From Sphingobium sp. (GTDB lineage Bacteria > Pseudomonadota > Alphaproteobacteria > Sphingomonadales > Sphingomonadaceae): a DNA stretch of 34,357 nucleotides. The stretch lies in assembly GCA_017745115.1 (NCBI GenBank), contig JAGIAA010000028.1, forward strand, positions 1 through 34,357, read 5' to 3'. Shown here one piece after another: positions 1 to 7,224 of the stretch (its first letter is position 1; every line of letters starts with the position of its first letter). Under the pieces are notes generated by a model. The model did no database searches. It worked only from the letters and a program-made list of their open reading frames with translations, and was not told the origin of the DNA. The translations under genes were made by a program, and so were the position numbers.

Positions 1-1503
1 TTCCAGCAGCGCGCCTTCTATTATTACGAGCATTGGGAACGGCTCTACGACAGCTGGAAAGAGAAGATGAAGACGCTGATCGCGGACGCTCAGGCGCTGC
101 CGAAACCGTCTCTCTCGAAATACGAGCCGCTGGAGACTGTGCACAGCGGCAAGGGCGTCGCCAGCAATCATGCGCTGCTCGACATCTACCAGAAGCAGAT
201 CGAGGGGTACCACCGCATGTGGCACCACCATTTCGAGTTCTTGCTGCTCGGCTACGGCGCCTACATGACCTTTTTCGACTTCTGCAAGAAGGCCTTCCCG
301 GAAATCAGCGACCAGGCGATCAGCCGCATGGTCGCGGGCATGGAAGCGGAGATCTTCCGCCCCGACGAGGAAGTGAAGCGCCTCGCCCGCCGCGCTGTCG
401 AGCTGGGCGTCGACGCGCATTTCACCGACGGCATGAGCATCGAGCAGGTGCTGGCCGATCTCGACAAGGTCGGCAATGCCGGCAAGGAATGGCTTAGCGA
501 GCTCGAGACCAGCCGCAATCCATGGTTCAACGTCAGCTCAGGCGACGGCTTCTATCATTACCACCGCAGCTGGAACGACGACCTCTCGTTGCCCTTCGCG
601 GCGCTCCCGGGCTATATCGACAAGGTCAAGTCGGGCGTGAATATCGAGCGTCCGACCGCGCAGCTGATCGAGGAACGCGAGGCGCTCGTCGCGGACTATC
701 GCGAGCTGCTCGATACCGATGAGGACCGCGCGACCTACGACCAGCTCATCACGCTGGCGCACCGCGTCTTCCCCTATGTCGAGGGGCACAAATTCTATTG
801 CGAGCATTGGTACACGAACCTCTTCTTCAATAAGATCCGCGAATTCGGCGCGCTGCTCGCCGAGAACGGCTTCTTCGGACGCGAGGAAGACGTCTTCCAT
901 CTCACCCAATATGAGCTGGAGAGCGCGATCATCGACCTGATGCTCAACTGGGGCGTGGGCGCGCCGCCGCGCGGACCGCAGCACTGGCCGGCCATCGTTG
1001 CGCAGCGCAAAGCGGCCATCGTCGAATGGGGCAAGCACTCGACCGCACCCGCGCTCGGCGCCGTGCCGGACGCGATCGACGATCCGGCCATCGTCATGCT
1101 CTGGGGCATCACGCGCGAGAGCCTCGACCGCTGGCTCGACGACGGTAGCGGGAACAGCAACGAGCTCAAGGGCTTCGCGGCCTGCCATGGCGTGGTCGAG
1201 GGTACGGCGCGTGTGGTCAAGTCGGTCGAGGAGATCAGCCGGCTCCAGCAGGGCGACATCCTCGTCTGCCAGGTCACCAACCCGACCTGGGCGCCGATCT
1301 TCCAGAAGATCAGCGCGGCCGTCTCCGACATCGGCGGTTCGATGAGCCACATGGCGATCGTCGCGCGTGAATATGGCCTGCCTGCCGTGGTCGGCACCGG
1401 CAAGGCGACGCAACGCATCAAGGACGGATCGCGCATCCGGGTCGACGGTGGCCGGGGCACGGTCACCATCCTTGAAGAAGAGCGGGTTCTGGAAAAGGCG
1501 TGA
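1..1503 (+). CDS. Dikinase subunit with phosphohistidine (PEP-utiliser mobile) domain, 5' end outside window
   Basis: The reading frame is open from base 1, so the gene starts upstream of the window; the ATG at 67 is internal. About 500 residues are visible. The C-terminal ~90 residues are the swivelling phosphohistidine domain of PEP synthase/PPDK enzymes: the motif GGSMSHMAIVARE is followed by GLPAVVGTG, and the catalytic His codon is at 1348-1350. The larger N-terminal part is rich in aromatic residues and His (MWHHHFEF, HYHRSW) and probably binds the aromatic substrate. Splitting the His domain from the ATP-grasp domain, which lies in the next gene, is typical of phenylphosphate synthase and of the hydroxyacetophenone dikinases (AcvAB, HpeHI). 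Given the carboxylase and phosphatase genes downstream, phosphorylation of an acetophenone-type phenol (for example acetovanillone) is the best guess. Phenylphosphate synthase is the alternative, but no CBS-type third subunit is seen. Confidence 0.85.
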   Translation, partial: FQQRAFYYYEHWERLYDSWKEKMKTLIADAQALPKPSLSKYEPLETVHSGKGVASNHALLDIYQKQIEGYHRMWHHHFEFLLLGYGAYMTFFDFCKKAFPEISDQAISRMVAGMEAEIFRPDEEVKRLARRAVELGVDAHFTDGMSIEQVLADLDKVGNAGKEWLSELETSRNPWFNVSSGDGFYHYHRSWNDDLSLPFAALPGYIDKVKSGVNIERPTAQLIEEREALVADYRELLDTDEDRATYDQLITLAHRVFPYVEGHKFYCEHWYTNLFFNKIREFGALLAENGFFGREEDVFHLTQYELESAIIDLMLNWGVGAPPRGPQHWPAIVAQRKAAIVEWGKHSTAPALGAVPDAIDDPAIVMLWGITRESLDRWLDDGSGNSNELKGFAACHGVVEGTARVVKSVEEISRLQQGDILVCQVTNPTWAPIFQKISAAVSDIGGSMSHMAIVAREYGLPAVVGTGKATQRIKDGSRIRVDGGRGTVTILEEERVLEKA

Positions 1504-1523
1504 ATTTCAGATGTCCCCTTCAT

Positions 1524-1624
1524 CCGTTCGGGCTGAGCTTGTCGAAGCCTCGTCCTTCTTGAAAAAAAGAGCAGCCCTTCGACAGTCGGGCGAGCCACGC
1601 GTCCTGCTCGAACAGGGCGAACGG
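1524..1624. repeat. REPIN-like inverted repeat, copy 1
   Basis: The left arm (1524-1547) reads CCGTTCGGGCTGAGCTTGTC then GAAG. The right arm is CCCTTCGACAG (1575-1585) plus CAGGGCGAACGG (1613-1624), with 27 extra bases between. The spacer begins CGTCCTTCTT and continues A/G-rich, as in the copy at 6253. It lies in the gap between the two dikinase subunit genes and would form a hairpin in the transcript. Confidence 0.75.
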
Positions 1625-1635
1625 CGTTTTATGGA

Positions 1636-2694
1636 GTGCGATCTTTGAGTGCTGACGGCGCGATCGGCTGGTTTGCCGATCTGAGAATCACCGATCGTCC
1701 AACCGTGGGCGGCAAAGGCGCGAGCCTCGGCGAGCTGACGCACGCCGGCATCGACGTGCCGCCCGGTTTCGTGGTGACGACCCACGCCTTCGAGCTGTTC
1801 CTGAAAGCTCTGGAGCAATCGGCGCCGGTCCGCGCCGCCGTCGAAGCCCTCGATGCGTCAAACCTCGATGCCGTTACGGCCCTGTCCAGGACATTGCGAG
1901 CCCGGGTAGAACAGGAGCCGCTGCCGCAACCGGTGGAGCGTGCGATCCTGGACGCGCATTATCAGCTCACGGGAGGCGACCTGGCCGTCACCGTCGCGGT
2001 CCGTTCCTCGGCCACCACCGAGGATGCGGAGGATGCGAGCTTCGCCGGTTTGCAGGACACGTTCCTCTGGGTGCTCGACGCGCAGGACACGGTGACGCGC
2101 GTCCGCGAATGCTGGGGCAGCCTCTATTCGGTCGAGTCCATGACCTACCGCCGCAAGCATGGCCTGCCCGAGGACGGCGTCGCCATGGCCGTGGTCGTGC
2201 AGAAGATGGTCGATGCGCGCACGGCGGGCGTCATGTTCACCCGCTCGCCGACGACCGGCGACAAGTCGGTCATCACCATCGAAGGCGCATGGGGCCTCGG
2301 CTCGGCCGTCGTCTCCGGCGAAGTCACGCCCGACCGCTGGGTCATGGGCAAGATCACCGGTGAGATTTCGGTCCGCGACATCAGCGACAAGCATATCCGC
2401 CAGGTGCCCGCGCCCGGTGGCGGCATTGTCGACGAGGATCTGCCCGCCGACCTGCGCAACGCACCCGCGCTCAGCGACGACGAACTGCAGGCCCTGCGCA
2501 CCGTCGGCCGGAGGATCGAGAAACATTATGGCCGCCCGCAGGACATCGAGTGGGCGGTCGACAAGGAGGGTAAGCTCCTTCTCCTTCAGAGCCGGCCTGA
2601 AACGGTCTGGTCCGCAAAAGACGCGGCCCCTGTGGTGAAGACCGAGGCCGACCCTCTCAAACATGTGATGACGATCTTCGGAGGACGCAAATGA
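1636..2694 (+). CDS. Dikinase ATP-grasp subunit (PPDK/PEP-synthase N-terminal domain)
   Basis: This is the nucleotide-binding half of a PEP-synthase-like dikinase, 352 aa and close to the ~40 kDa ATP-binding subunit of phenylphosphate synthase. Visible family motifs are GGKGASLGEL (residues ~25-34), VAVRSSATTEDAEDASFAG (~120-138, with the ATP-contacting Arg of RSS), a Gly-rich EGAWGLGSAVVSGEVTPD stretch, and a C-terminal DIEWAVD...LLLLQSRPET. It would transfer the beta-phosphate of ATP to the His of the preceding subunit, releasing AMP and phosphate. The start is uncertain. GTG 1636 is given here, but TTG 1645 has a GGAG (1633-1636) 8 nt upstream and may be the true start. The stop overlaps the next gene's start as ATGA, so the two are probably translationally coupled. 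Confidence 0.9.
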   Translation: MRSLSADGAIGWFADLRITDRPTVGGKGASLGELTHAGIDVPPGFVVTTHAFELFLKALEQSAPVRAAVEALDASNLDAVTALSRTLRARVEQEPLPQPVERAILDAHYQLTGGDLAVTVAVRSSATTEDAEDASFAGLQDTFLWVLDAQDTVTRVRECWGSLYSVESMTYRRKHGLPEDGVAMAVVVQKMVDARTAGVMFTRSPTTGDKSVITIEGAWGLGSAVVSGEVTPDRWVMGKITGEISVRDISDKHIRQVPAPGGGIVDEDLPADLRNAPALSDDELQALRTVGRRIEKHYGRPQDIEWAVDKEGKLLLLQSRPETVWSAKDAAPVVKTEADPLKHVMTIFGGRK

Positions 2695-3155
2695 GTCTCA
2701 CGGCCAAGGATGTCGAGGAGATCATGAAGCTGCTCGATTCCTCCAGCTTCGACCGGCTGAGCCTCGAAGTGGACGGCATGAAAATCGAGCTGGAGCGCAG
2801 TGGCGCCGCGCCGCGCACACCAGCAGCGCCGCCCGCGCCCGCTGCTCCGGCGGTGGCGGCGGCTGCACCAGCGGCTCCCACCGCAGCCGTGCGCACCAGC
2901 ACCGAGCCCGGCCTCATCGAAGTCAAAACCCCGCTGCTCGGCATCTATTACCGTGCACCCAAGCCCGGCGAACCGCCCTTTGTCGATGTCGGCAGCAAGG
3001 TCGATACCGACACCGTCATCGGCATCGTCGAGGTCATGAAGCTCATGAACAGTGTGCCGGCCGGCGTGAAGGGCGAGGTCGTCGAGATCCTCGGCCGCAA
3101 TGGCGAGCTCGTCGAGCATGGCGAAGTGCTGATGCTCGTGCGGCCGGAGGCCTGA
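2691..3155 (+). CDS. Biotin carboxyl carrier protein
   Basis: A 154-aa biotin carrier. Residues 1-38 form an AccB-type N-terminal helix/strand module, residues ~39-70 an Ala/Pro-rich flexible linker, and residues ~73-154 the biotinyl domain with the biotinylation motif EVMKLMN (Lys117). Its role is to carry carboxybiotin between the biotin carboxylase and carboxyltransferase encoded next. It is separate from accA/accD, and its partners here are a dikinase and an HMGL-type carboxyltransferase. It is therefore probably dedicated to this pathway rather than to fatty acid synthesis. The ATG overlaps the preceding TGA by 4 nt. Residues 11-38 resemble the C-terminus of the carboxyltransferase at 4774-6240 (see findings). 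Confidence 0.93.
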   Translation: MSLTAKDVEEIMKLLDSSSFDRLSLEVDGMKIELERSGAAPRTPAAPPAPAAPAVAAAAPAAPTAAVRTSTEPGLIEVKTPLLGIYYRAPKPGEPPFVDVGSKVDTDTVIGIVEVMKLMNSVPAGVKGEVVEILGRNGELVEHGEVLMLVRPEA

Positions 3156-3178
3156 GGAAATCATGTCTCGCTCCCTCT

Positions 3179-3247
3179 CCGTTCGTGTCGAGCGCAGTCG
3201 AGACGCGCGAAGCGCCAACGGTTCTCGACTTCGCTCGAACCGAACGG
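3179..3247. repeat. Inverted repeat of a second sphingomonad type
   Basis: The left arm CCGTTCGTGTCGAGCGCAGT (continuing CGAGAC, 3179-3204) faces GTTCTCGACTTCGCTCGAAC (continuing CGAACGG, 3221-3247). It shares the CCGTTCG/CGAACGG ends with the other three repeats of the operon but has a different core (TCGAGCGCAGTCGAGA). It fills the gap between carrier-protein and biotin-carboxylase genes. Confidence 0.75.
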
Positions 3248-3266
3248 TGTTTTGGACGACTCGGTC

Positions 3267-4631
3267 ATGACGATCCGCCGCATTCTCATTGCCAATCGCG
3301 GCGAGATCGCGGTGCGGATCATCCGCACCTGCAAGCTTCTCAACATTGAAACGGTGCTCGCGGTGTCGGAGGCGGATCGGGATTCGCTCGGGGCAAAGCT
3401 CGCGACGCGGGCGATCTGCATCGGTCCCGGCAGGCCGACCGACAGCTACCTACGTGTGGAGACAATTGTTCAGGCGGCACTCGGCACGGGCTGTGACGCC
3501 ATCCACCCCGGCTACGGCTTTCTCTCCGAACGCGCGGCACTGGCGAAGCTGTGCGAGGACGAAGGCATCGTCTTCATCGGGCCGACGGCGGCGCAGATCG
3601 ACGCGGTGGGTGACAAGCTCAAGGCGCGCTTCCATGCCGAGGCCGCGAATGTCCCCGTGGTGCCGGGCGGACCTGTCGACAATCTGACCGATGCAAAGGC
3701 ACTCGCCGAAAAGATCGGCGCGCCGATCCTGGTCAAGGCCGTGGGCGGCGGCGGCGGGCGCGGCATGAAGCTGGTCGAGGATCTTGCCGACCTTGCCGCC
3801 ACGCTCGACATGGCGTCGGCGGAGGCCGGCGCGGCGTTCGGCGACGCACGCGTCTATCTTGAGCGCTATGTCGCGCAGGGACGCCATGTCGAGGTGCAAC
3901 TGCTGGGCGACGGGGCCGGCAAGGTCATCCATCTCGGCGAGCGCGACTGCTCCGTGCAGCGCCGCTATCAGAAGCTGATCGAGGAAACGCCTGCGCCGAA
4001 CCTTCCCGATCATGTCCGGACCGCGATGCATGAAGCAGCCGTCCGCTTCGCCCGGAGCCTCGACTATCGCGGCGCGGGCACGGTCGAGTTCCTCTACGAC
4101 GTCCAGCGCGAGGCTTTCTACTTCCTCGAGATGAACGCCCGTATCCAGGTCGAGCATCCGGTGACCGAAGCGGTGACCGGCATCGACCTTGTCGCCCAGC
4201 AGATTGCGATCGCGCAGGGTGCCGAAAATGGCGGCGGCTTGGCGCTTGACCAGTCGGACATCGGCTTTTCGGGTGCGGCAGTCGAATGCCGTGTCAATGC
4301 CGAGGATCCGAAGCGCGACTTCATGCCGAGCCCCGGCCGCGTGACCGCCGCGCTCTGGCCGAAAGGCGAGGGCATCCGCGTCGACACCCATATCGTCGAT
4401 GGCGCCATGATCCCGCCTTTCTATGACTCAATGGTCGCCAAGATCATCGCCCACGGCCCCGACCGCGAAACGGCGATCATGCGCCTCTGGAAGGCCCTGA
4501 ACGGTACGCGCATCGAGGGCGTCGCGACCAATCTCGATTTCCAGGCCGAACTGCTCGACGACCCGGACTTCGTTGCCGGCGGCGTGGACACCGGCTGGCT
4601 CGGCCGTCGGTTGGCGAAGGTGGAGGCGTAG
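3267..4631 (+). CDS. Biotin carboxylase (AccC family)
   Basis: Carboxylates the carrier-bound biotin using ATP and bicarbonate. From ATG 3267 it is 454 aa (E. coli AccC is 449). It opens with the family signature RRILIANRGEIAVRI. It has HPGYGFLSE (80-88), the ATP-binding Lys157 and Gly-rich GGGGGRGMK (160-168), ERDCSVQRR (226-233), and the catalytic block EMNARIQVEHP, in which Glu288, Asn290, Arg292 and Glu296 fall on the same numbers as in E. coli AccC. All catalytic residues I can check are present. An in-frame TTG at 3252 would add five residues, but the N-terminus matches the family best from 3267. As this is likely a second biotin carboxylase of the cell, its role is inferred from the flanking genes. 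Confidence 0.95.
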   Translation: MTIRRILIANRGEIAVRIIRTCKLLNIETVLAVSEADRDSLGAKLATRAICIGPGRPTDSYLRVETIVQAALGTGCDAIHPGYGFLSERAALAKLCEDEGIVFIGPTAAQIDAVGDKLKARFHAEAANVPVVPGGPVDNLTDAKALAEKIGAPILVKAVGGGGGRGMKLVEDLADLAATLDMASAEAGAAFGDARVYLERYVAQGRHVEVQLLGDGAGKVIHLGERDCSVQRRYQKLIEETPAPNLPDHVRTAMHEAAVRFARSLDYRGAGTVEFLYDVQREAFYFLEMNARIQVEHPVTEAVTGIDLVAQQIAIAQGAENGGGLALDQSDIGFSGAAVECRVNAEDPKRDFMPSPGRVTAALWPKGEGIRVDTHIVDGAMIPPFYDSMVAKIIAHGPDRETAIMRLWKALNGTRIEGVATNLDFQAELLDDPDFVAGGVDTGWLGRRLAKVEA

Positions 4632-4654
4632 GAGATGATCCTCTCAATCCCAAA

Positions 4655-4743
4655 CCCGTTCTTGCTGAGCTTGTCGAAGCACGTTCCCTTGTTCTTCGGG
4701 AAAGAAGAAAGAGAGCGCCCTTCGACAGGCTCAGGGCGAACGG
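4655..4743. repeat. REPIN-like inverted repeat, copy 2
   Basis: The left arm CCGTTCTTGCTGAGCTTGTC (then GAAGC, to 4680) faces CCCTTCGACAGGCTCAGGGC (then GAACGG, 4718-4743). It is the same family as copies 1 and 3, with a pyrimidine-rich then purine-rich spacer. It occupies most of the 142-bp gap before the carboxyltransferase gene, ending 30 nt before its ATG. Confidence 0.8.
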
Positions 4744-4773
4744 TATTTATTTTGGTCAGACAGGTTCAAAGTC

Positions 4774-6240
4774 ATGGCTGACATCCGCCTCGTCGAAACC
4801 TCCCTCCGCGATGGCCAGCAATGCCTGTGGGCAGCGCTCGGCGTCGATACCGCACGCACGCTCAGCATCGCGCCGGCACTGGAACGCGTCGGGTTCAAGG
4901 CGATCGACTTCACCACCTCAACCCATATGGGCGTCGCCGTCCGCTACAAGCAGGAGGATCCGTGGGAGCGCATTCGTCTGATGAAACAGGCGATGCCGAA
5001 GACGCCGCTGCAATTCCTCTCGACCGGTTTCCGCTTCATCGCGTGGGAGACCGCGTCGCCCGACTTCATGGCGCTCGCCTTCAAGACCCTCATGAAGAAC
5101 GGCATCGGCCGCTTCGCGCTCGCCGACCCCATGAACGACGCCGACGCCAACATCGAAGTGGCGGGCATGGTGAAGCGCGATGGCGAGGCCTATGTGGTCG
5201 GCGCGCTGGTCTTCACGATCAGCCCGATCCATGACGATGCACATTACGCCGAGGCCGCGCGCAAAATGGCGGCGAGCCCGCATATCGACGCGCTCTATAT
5301 CAAGGATCCGGGCGGCCTCCTTTCGCCCAGCCGCGCGCAGACGCTGATCCCGGCGATCAAGGCGGTCATCGGCGACAAGCCGCTCGAGCTCCACGCACAT
5401 TGCACCATCGGCCTCGGCGAGCAGTCTTACTACGAAGCGGCCAATCTCGGCGTGGAGACGCTGCAGGGCGCGTCCGGCGCCTTGGGGGACGGCACCTCCA
5501 ATCCGCCGCTGGAGCGCGTGGTCGCCAACCTGCGCGCGCTGGGACACACGGTCGATATCGACGACGAAGCGCTGGCCAAGGTCAGCCGCTATTTCACGGC
5601 GCTGGCCGATGCCGAGGGGCTGCCCAAGGGCTCTCCCCAGCCGTTCGACGCCGCTTATTATAATCACCAGCTTCCCGGCGGCATGGTCGGCACGATGCGC
5701 CGCCACCTGTCGGATCACCGCGTCAGCCATCTCGAGGGCGCGGTGGTCGAAGAGCTCGCCCGCGTGCGCGAGGAGCTGGGCTGGCCGATCGTCATGACGC
5801 CCTTCGCGCAGATGGTGATGACGCAAGCGGTGATGAACGTGACCGGGACAGAGCGCTACGCGGTCATCCCCGACGAGGTGATCCGCTATGCCATTGGCCG
5901 TTTCGGCCGCCCCAACCAGCCGATCGCACCCGAAGTCATGGACCGAATCATGGCCATGCCGCGCACCAAGGAACTGGCGGCCGAGCCCGCCATGGCGAAC
6001 CTGCCCGAGCTGCGCAAACGCATCGGGTCGCATTTGAGCGACGAGGAGTTCCTCCTGCGCGCAACCATGCCGGCGGGCCAGGTCGACACCATGATGGCCG
6101 CCGGCCCCGCGCCGCGCCATTATGACCCGACCCTCCGCCCCGTCATGGCGCTCATCCGCCAGCTGGTCGCCCGCAACGACGTGGCGCGGCTCAGCGTCGA
6201 CAAGCCCGGCTTCAAGCTCGAACTCGAGAGATATGGGTAA
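4774..6240 (+). CDS. Carboxyltransferase subunit (HMGL-like, oxaloacetate-decarboxylase-alpha/pyruvate-carboxylase CT family)
   Basis: A 488-aa TIM-barrel carboxyltransferase that would move CO2 from carboxybiotin to the acceptor. Visible motifs are ETSLRDGQQ (8-16; the family normally has LRDAHQS), YIKDPGGLL (Lys177 is the position of the carbamylated metal-ligand lysine), and LELHAHCTIG (metal ligands His207 and His209). The family normally has KDMAG and HxHDTSG, so the active-site surround differs. This fits a ketone acceptor other than pyruvate. There is no fused biotinyl domain, since the carrier is the separate gene at 2691. The C-terminus (about residues 461-488, ending FKLELERYG) looks like the carrier's N-terminal module. 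Acetovanillone-phosphate-type acceptors are an inference from context; an oxaloacetate decarboxylase is unlikely because no beta/gamma membrane subunits are seen. Confidence 0.9.
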   Translation: MADIRLVETSLRDGQQCLWAALGVDTARTLSIAPALERVGFKAIDFTTSTHMGVAVRYKQEDPWERIRLMKQAMPKTPLQFLSTGFRFIAWETASPDFMALAFKTLMKNGIGRFALADPMNDADANIEVAGMVKRDGEAYVVGALVFTISPIHDDAHYAEAARKMAASPHIDALYIKDPGGLLSPSRAQTLIPAIKAVIGDKPLELHAHCTIGLGEQSYYEAANLGVETLQGASGALGDGTSNPPLERVVANLRALGHTVDIDDEALAKVSRYFTALADAEGLPKGSPQPFDAAYYNHQLPGGMVGTMRRHLSDHRVSHLEGAVVEELARVREELGWPIVMTPFAQMVMTQAVMNVTGTERYAVIPDEVIRYAIGRFGRPNQPIAPEVMDRIMAMPRTKELAAEPAMANLPELRKRIGSHLSDEEFLLRATMPAGQVDTMMAAGPAPRHYDPTLRPVMALIRQLVARNDVARLSVDKPGFKLELERYG

Positions 6241-6252
6241 CTCTATCAGTCG

Positions 6253-6343
6253 CCGTTCGCCCTGAGCTGGTCGAAGGGCCGTCCTTCTTCATCTGGCAGC
6301 GCCAAGAAAAAGGAAAATGCTTCGACAAGCTCAGCACGAACGG
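6253..6343. repeat. REPIN-like inverted repeat, copy 3
   Basis: The left arm CCGTTCGCCCTGAGCTGGTC (then GAAGGG, 6253-6278) faces GCTTCGACAAGCTCAGCACG (then AACGG, 6319-6343). The spacer starts CCGTCCTTCTT, like copy 1, and ends A-rich. It lies between the carboxyltransferase stop and the phosphatase start, ending 29 nt before the ATG. Confidence 0.8.
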
Positions 6344-6372
6344 AGCTTTTTTGTATTCAGGAAAACACAGGA

Positions 6373-7218
6373 ATGACCGCCCCCTTCACCGAAGCCCTTC
6401 GCCCTGCCCAGGGCTTCATGTTCGATCTCGACGGCACGCTGATCCTCTCGGACAAGGCGCTCGGCGGCTACACGTTGCTGCCCGGCGCGGTTGAGCTGCT
6501 GACCGAACTCGAAGCCCGCGGCATCCCGTTCCTGGCCCTCACCAATGGCAGCGCCTATCCCGCCGCCCAGCAGGCCCCGCGCCTGCGCGCACTCGGCCTG
6601 CCGATTTCGGACGCGCATCTTTTCACGCCCAACAGTGTGGCGGCGACCCTATTCAAGGACCGCGGCTTCGAGCGCGTGCTGGTGCTCGGCACGTCGGGCG
6701 TCGCCGAGGCGCTGAATGGGGACGGCATAGCGACGGTCTTCCCGGGCGAGGATGGCGCGGACCAGGCCGACGCGGTCTACGTCGCCTGGCATCCGGAATG
6801 CTCGATGCCCGACATCCATGCCGCCTGCGACGCCGTGCTACGCGGCGCGGGCTTCTTCACCGCGTCCGACGTCCCCTTCTTCGCCAGCAAGGGCGGTCGG
6901 GCCTTCGGCTATAGCTGTGCAATCAGCGGTGCCATCGCGCGCGTCACGAACAAGGAGCCGGAGGTCACCGGCAAGCCCTCGACCCATGCGATGAACTTCG
7001 TTGCCGCGAAGCTCGGCGTGCCGAGTGCCGGCGTGGTCGTCGTCGGCGACGATCCCAAGGTCGAGATCGAGATGTCACGCCTTGGCGACGCGATCGGCAT
7101 CGGTGTCACCACCGGCACGGCCAGCTACGAGGACTGGGCCGCCTGCCCGCCAGAACGGCGCCCACACCGGGTGATCGACAGCCTGAGCGAGCTGCACGAT
7201 CTCGGCCTCATTCCCTGA
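6373..7218 (+). CDS. HAD-superfamily phosphatase (subclass IIA, NagD-like)
   Basis: A 281-aa HAD hydrolase with all four motifs: FMFDLDGT (nucleophile Asp18, acid/base Asp20), LTNGS (Thr57), GKPS (Lys201) and VVVGDDP (Asp226/Asp227, Mg2+). The cap between motifs II and III (about residues 60-190) places it in subclass IIA with NagD/p-nitrophenylphosphatase. As the last gene of a dikinase plus biotin-carboxylase run, it corresponds to AcvF/HpeD, which remove the phosphate from phosphorylated hydroxyacetophenones during carboxylation. That role is inferred from context; the fold alone would also fit a nucleotide or phosphoglycolate phosphatase. It ends 6 bp before the convergent thioredoxin-like gene, and CTGAC-CGGA-GTCAG (7215-7228) is the only hairpin at that junction. 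Confidence 0.85.
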   Translation: MTAPFTEALRPAQGFMFDLDGTLILSDKALGGYTLLPGAVELLTELEARGIPFLALTNGSAYPAAQQAPRLRALGLPISDAHLFTPNSVAATLFKDRGFERVLVLGTSGVAEALNGDGIATVFPGEDGADQADAVYVAWHPECSMPDIHAACDAVLRGAGFFTASDVPFFASKGGRAFGYSCAISGAIARVTNKEPEVTGKPSTHAMNFVAAKLGVPSAGVVVVGDDPKVEIEMSRLGDAIGIGVTTGTASYEDWAACPPERRPHRVIDSLSELHDLGLIP

Positions 7219-7224
7219 CCGGAG

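Noticed and set aside
4918..6120. 400-codon minus-strand frame opposite the carboxyltransferase
   Set aside because: Antisense shadow caused by codon bias; His/Arg-rich with no domain.
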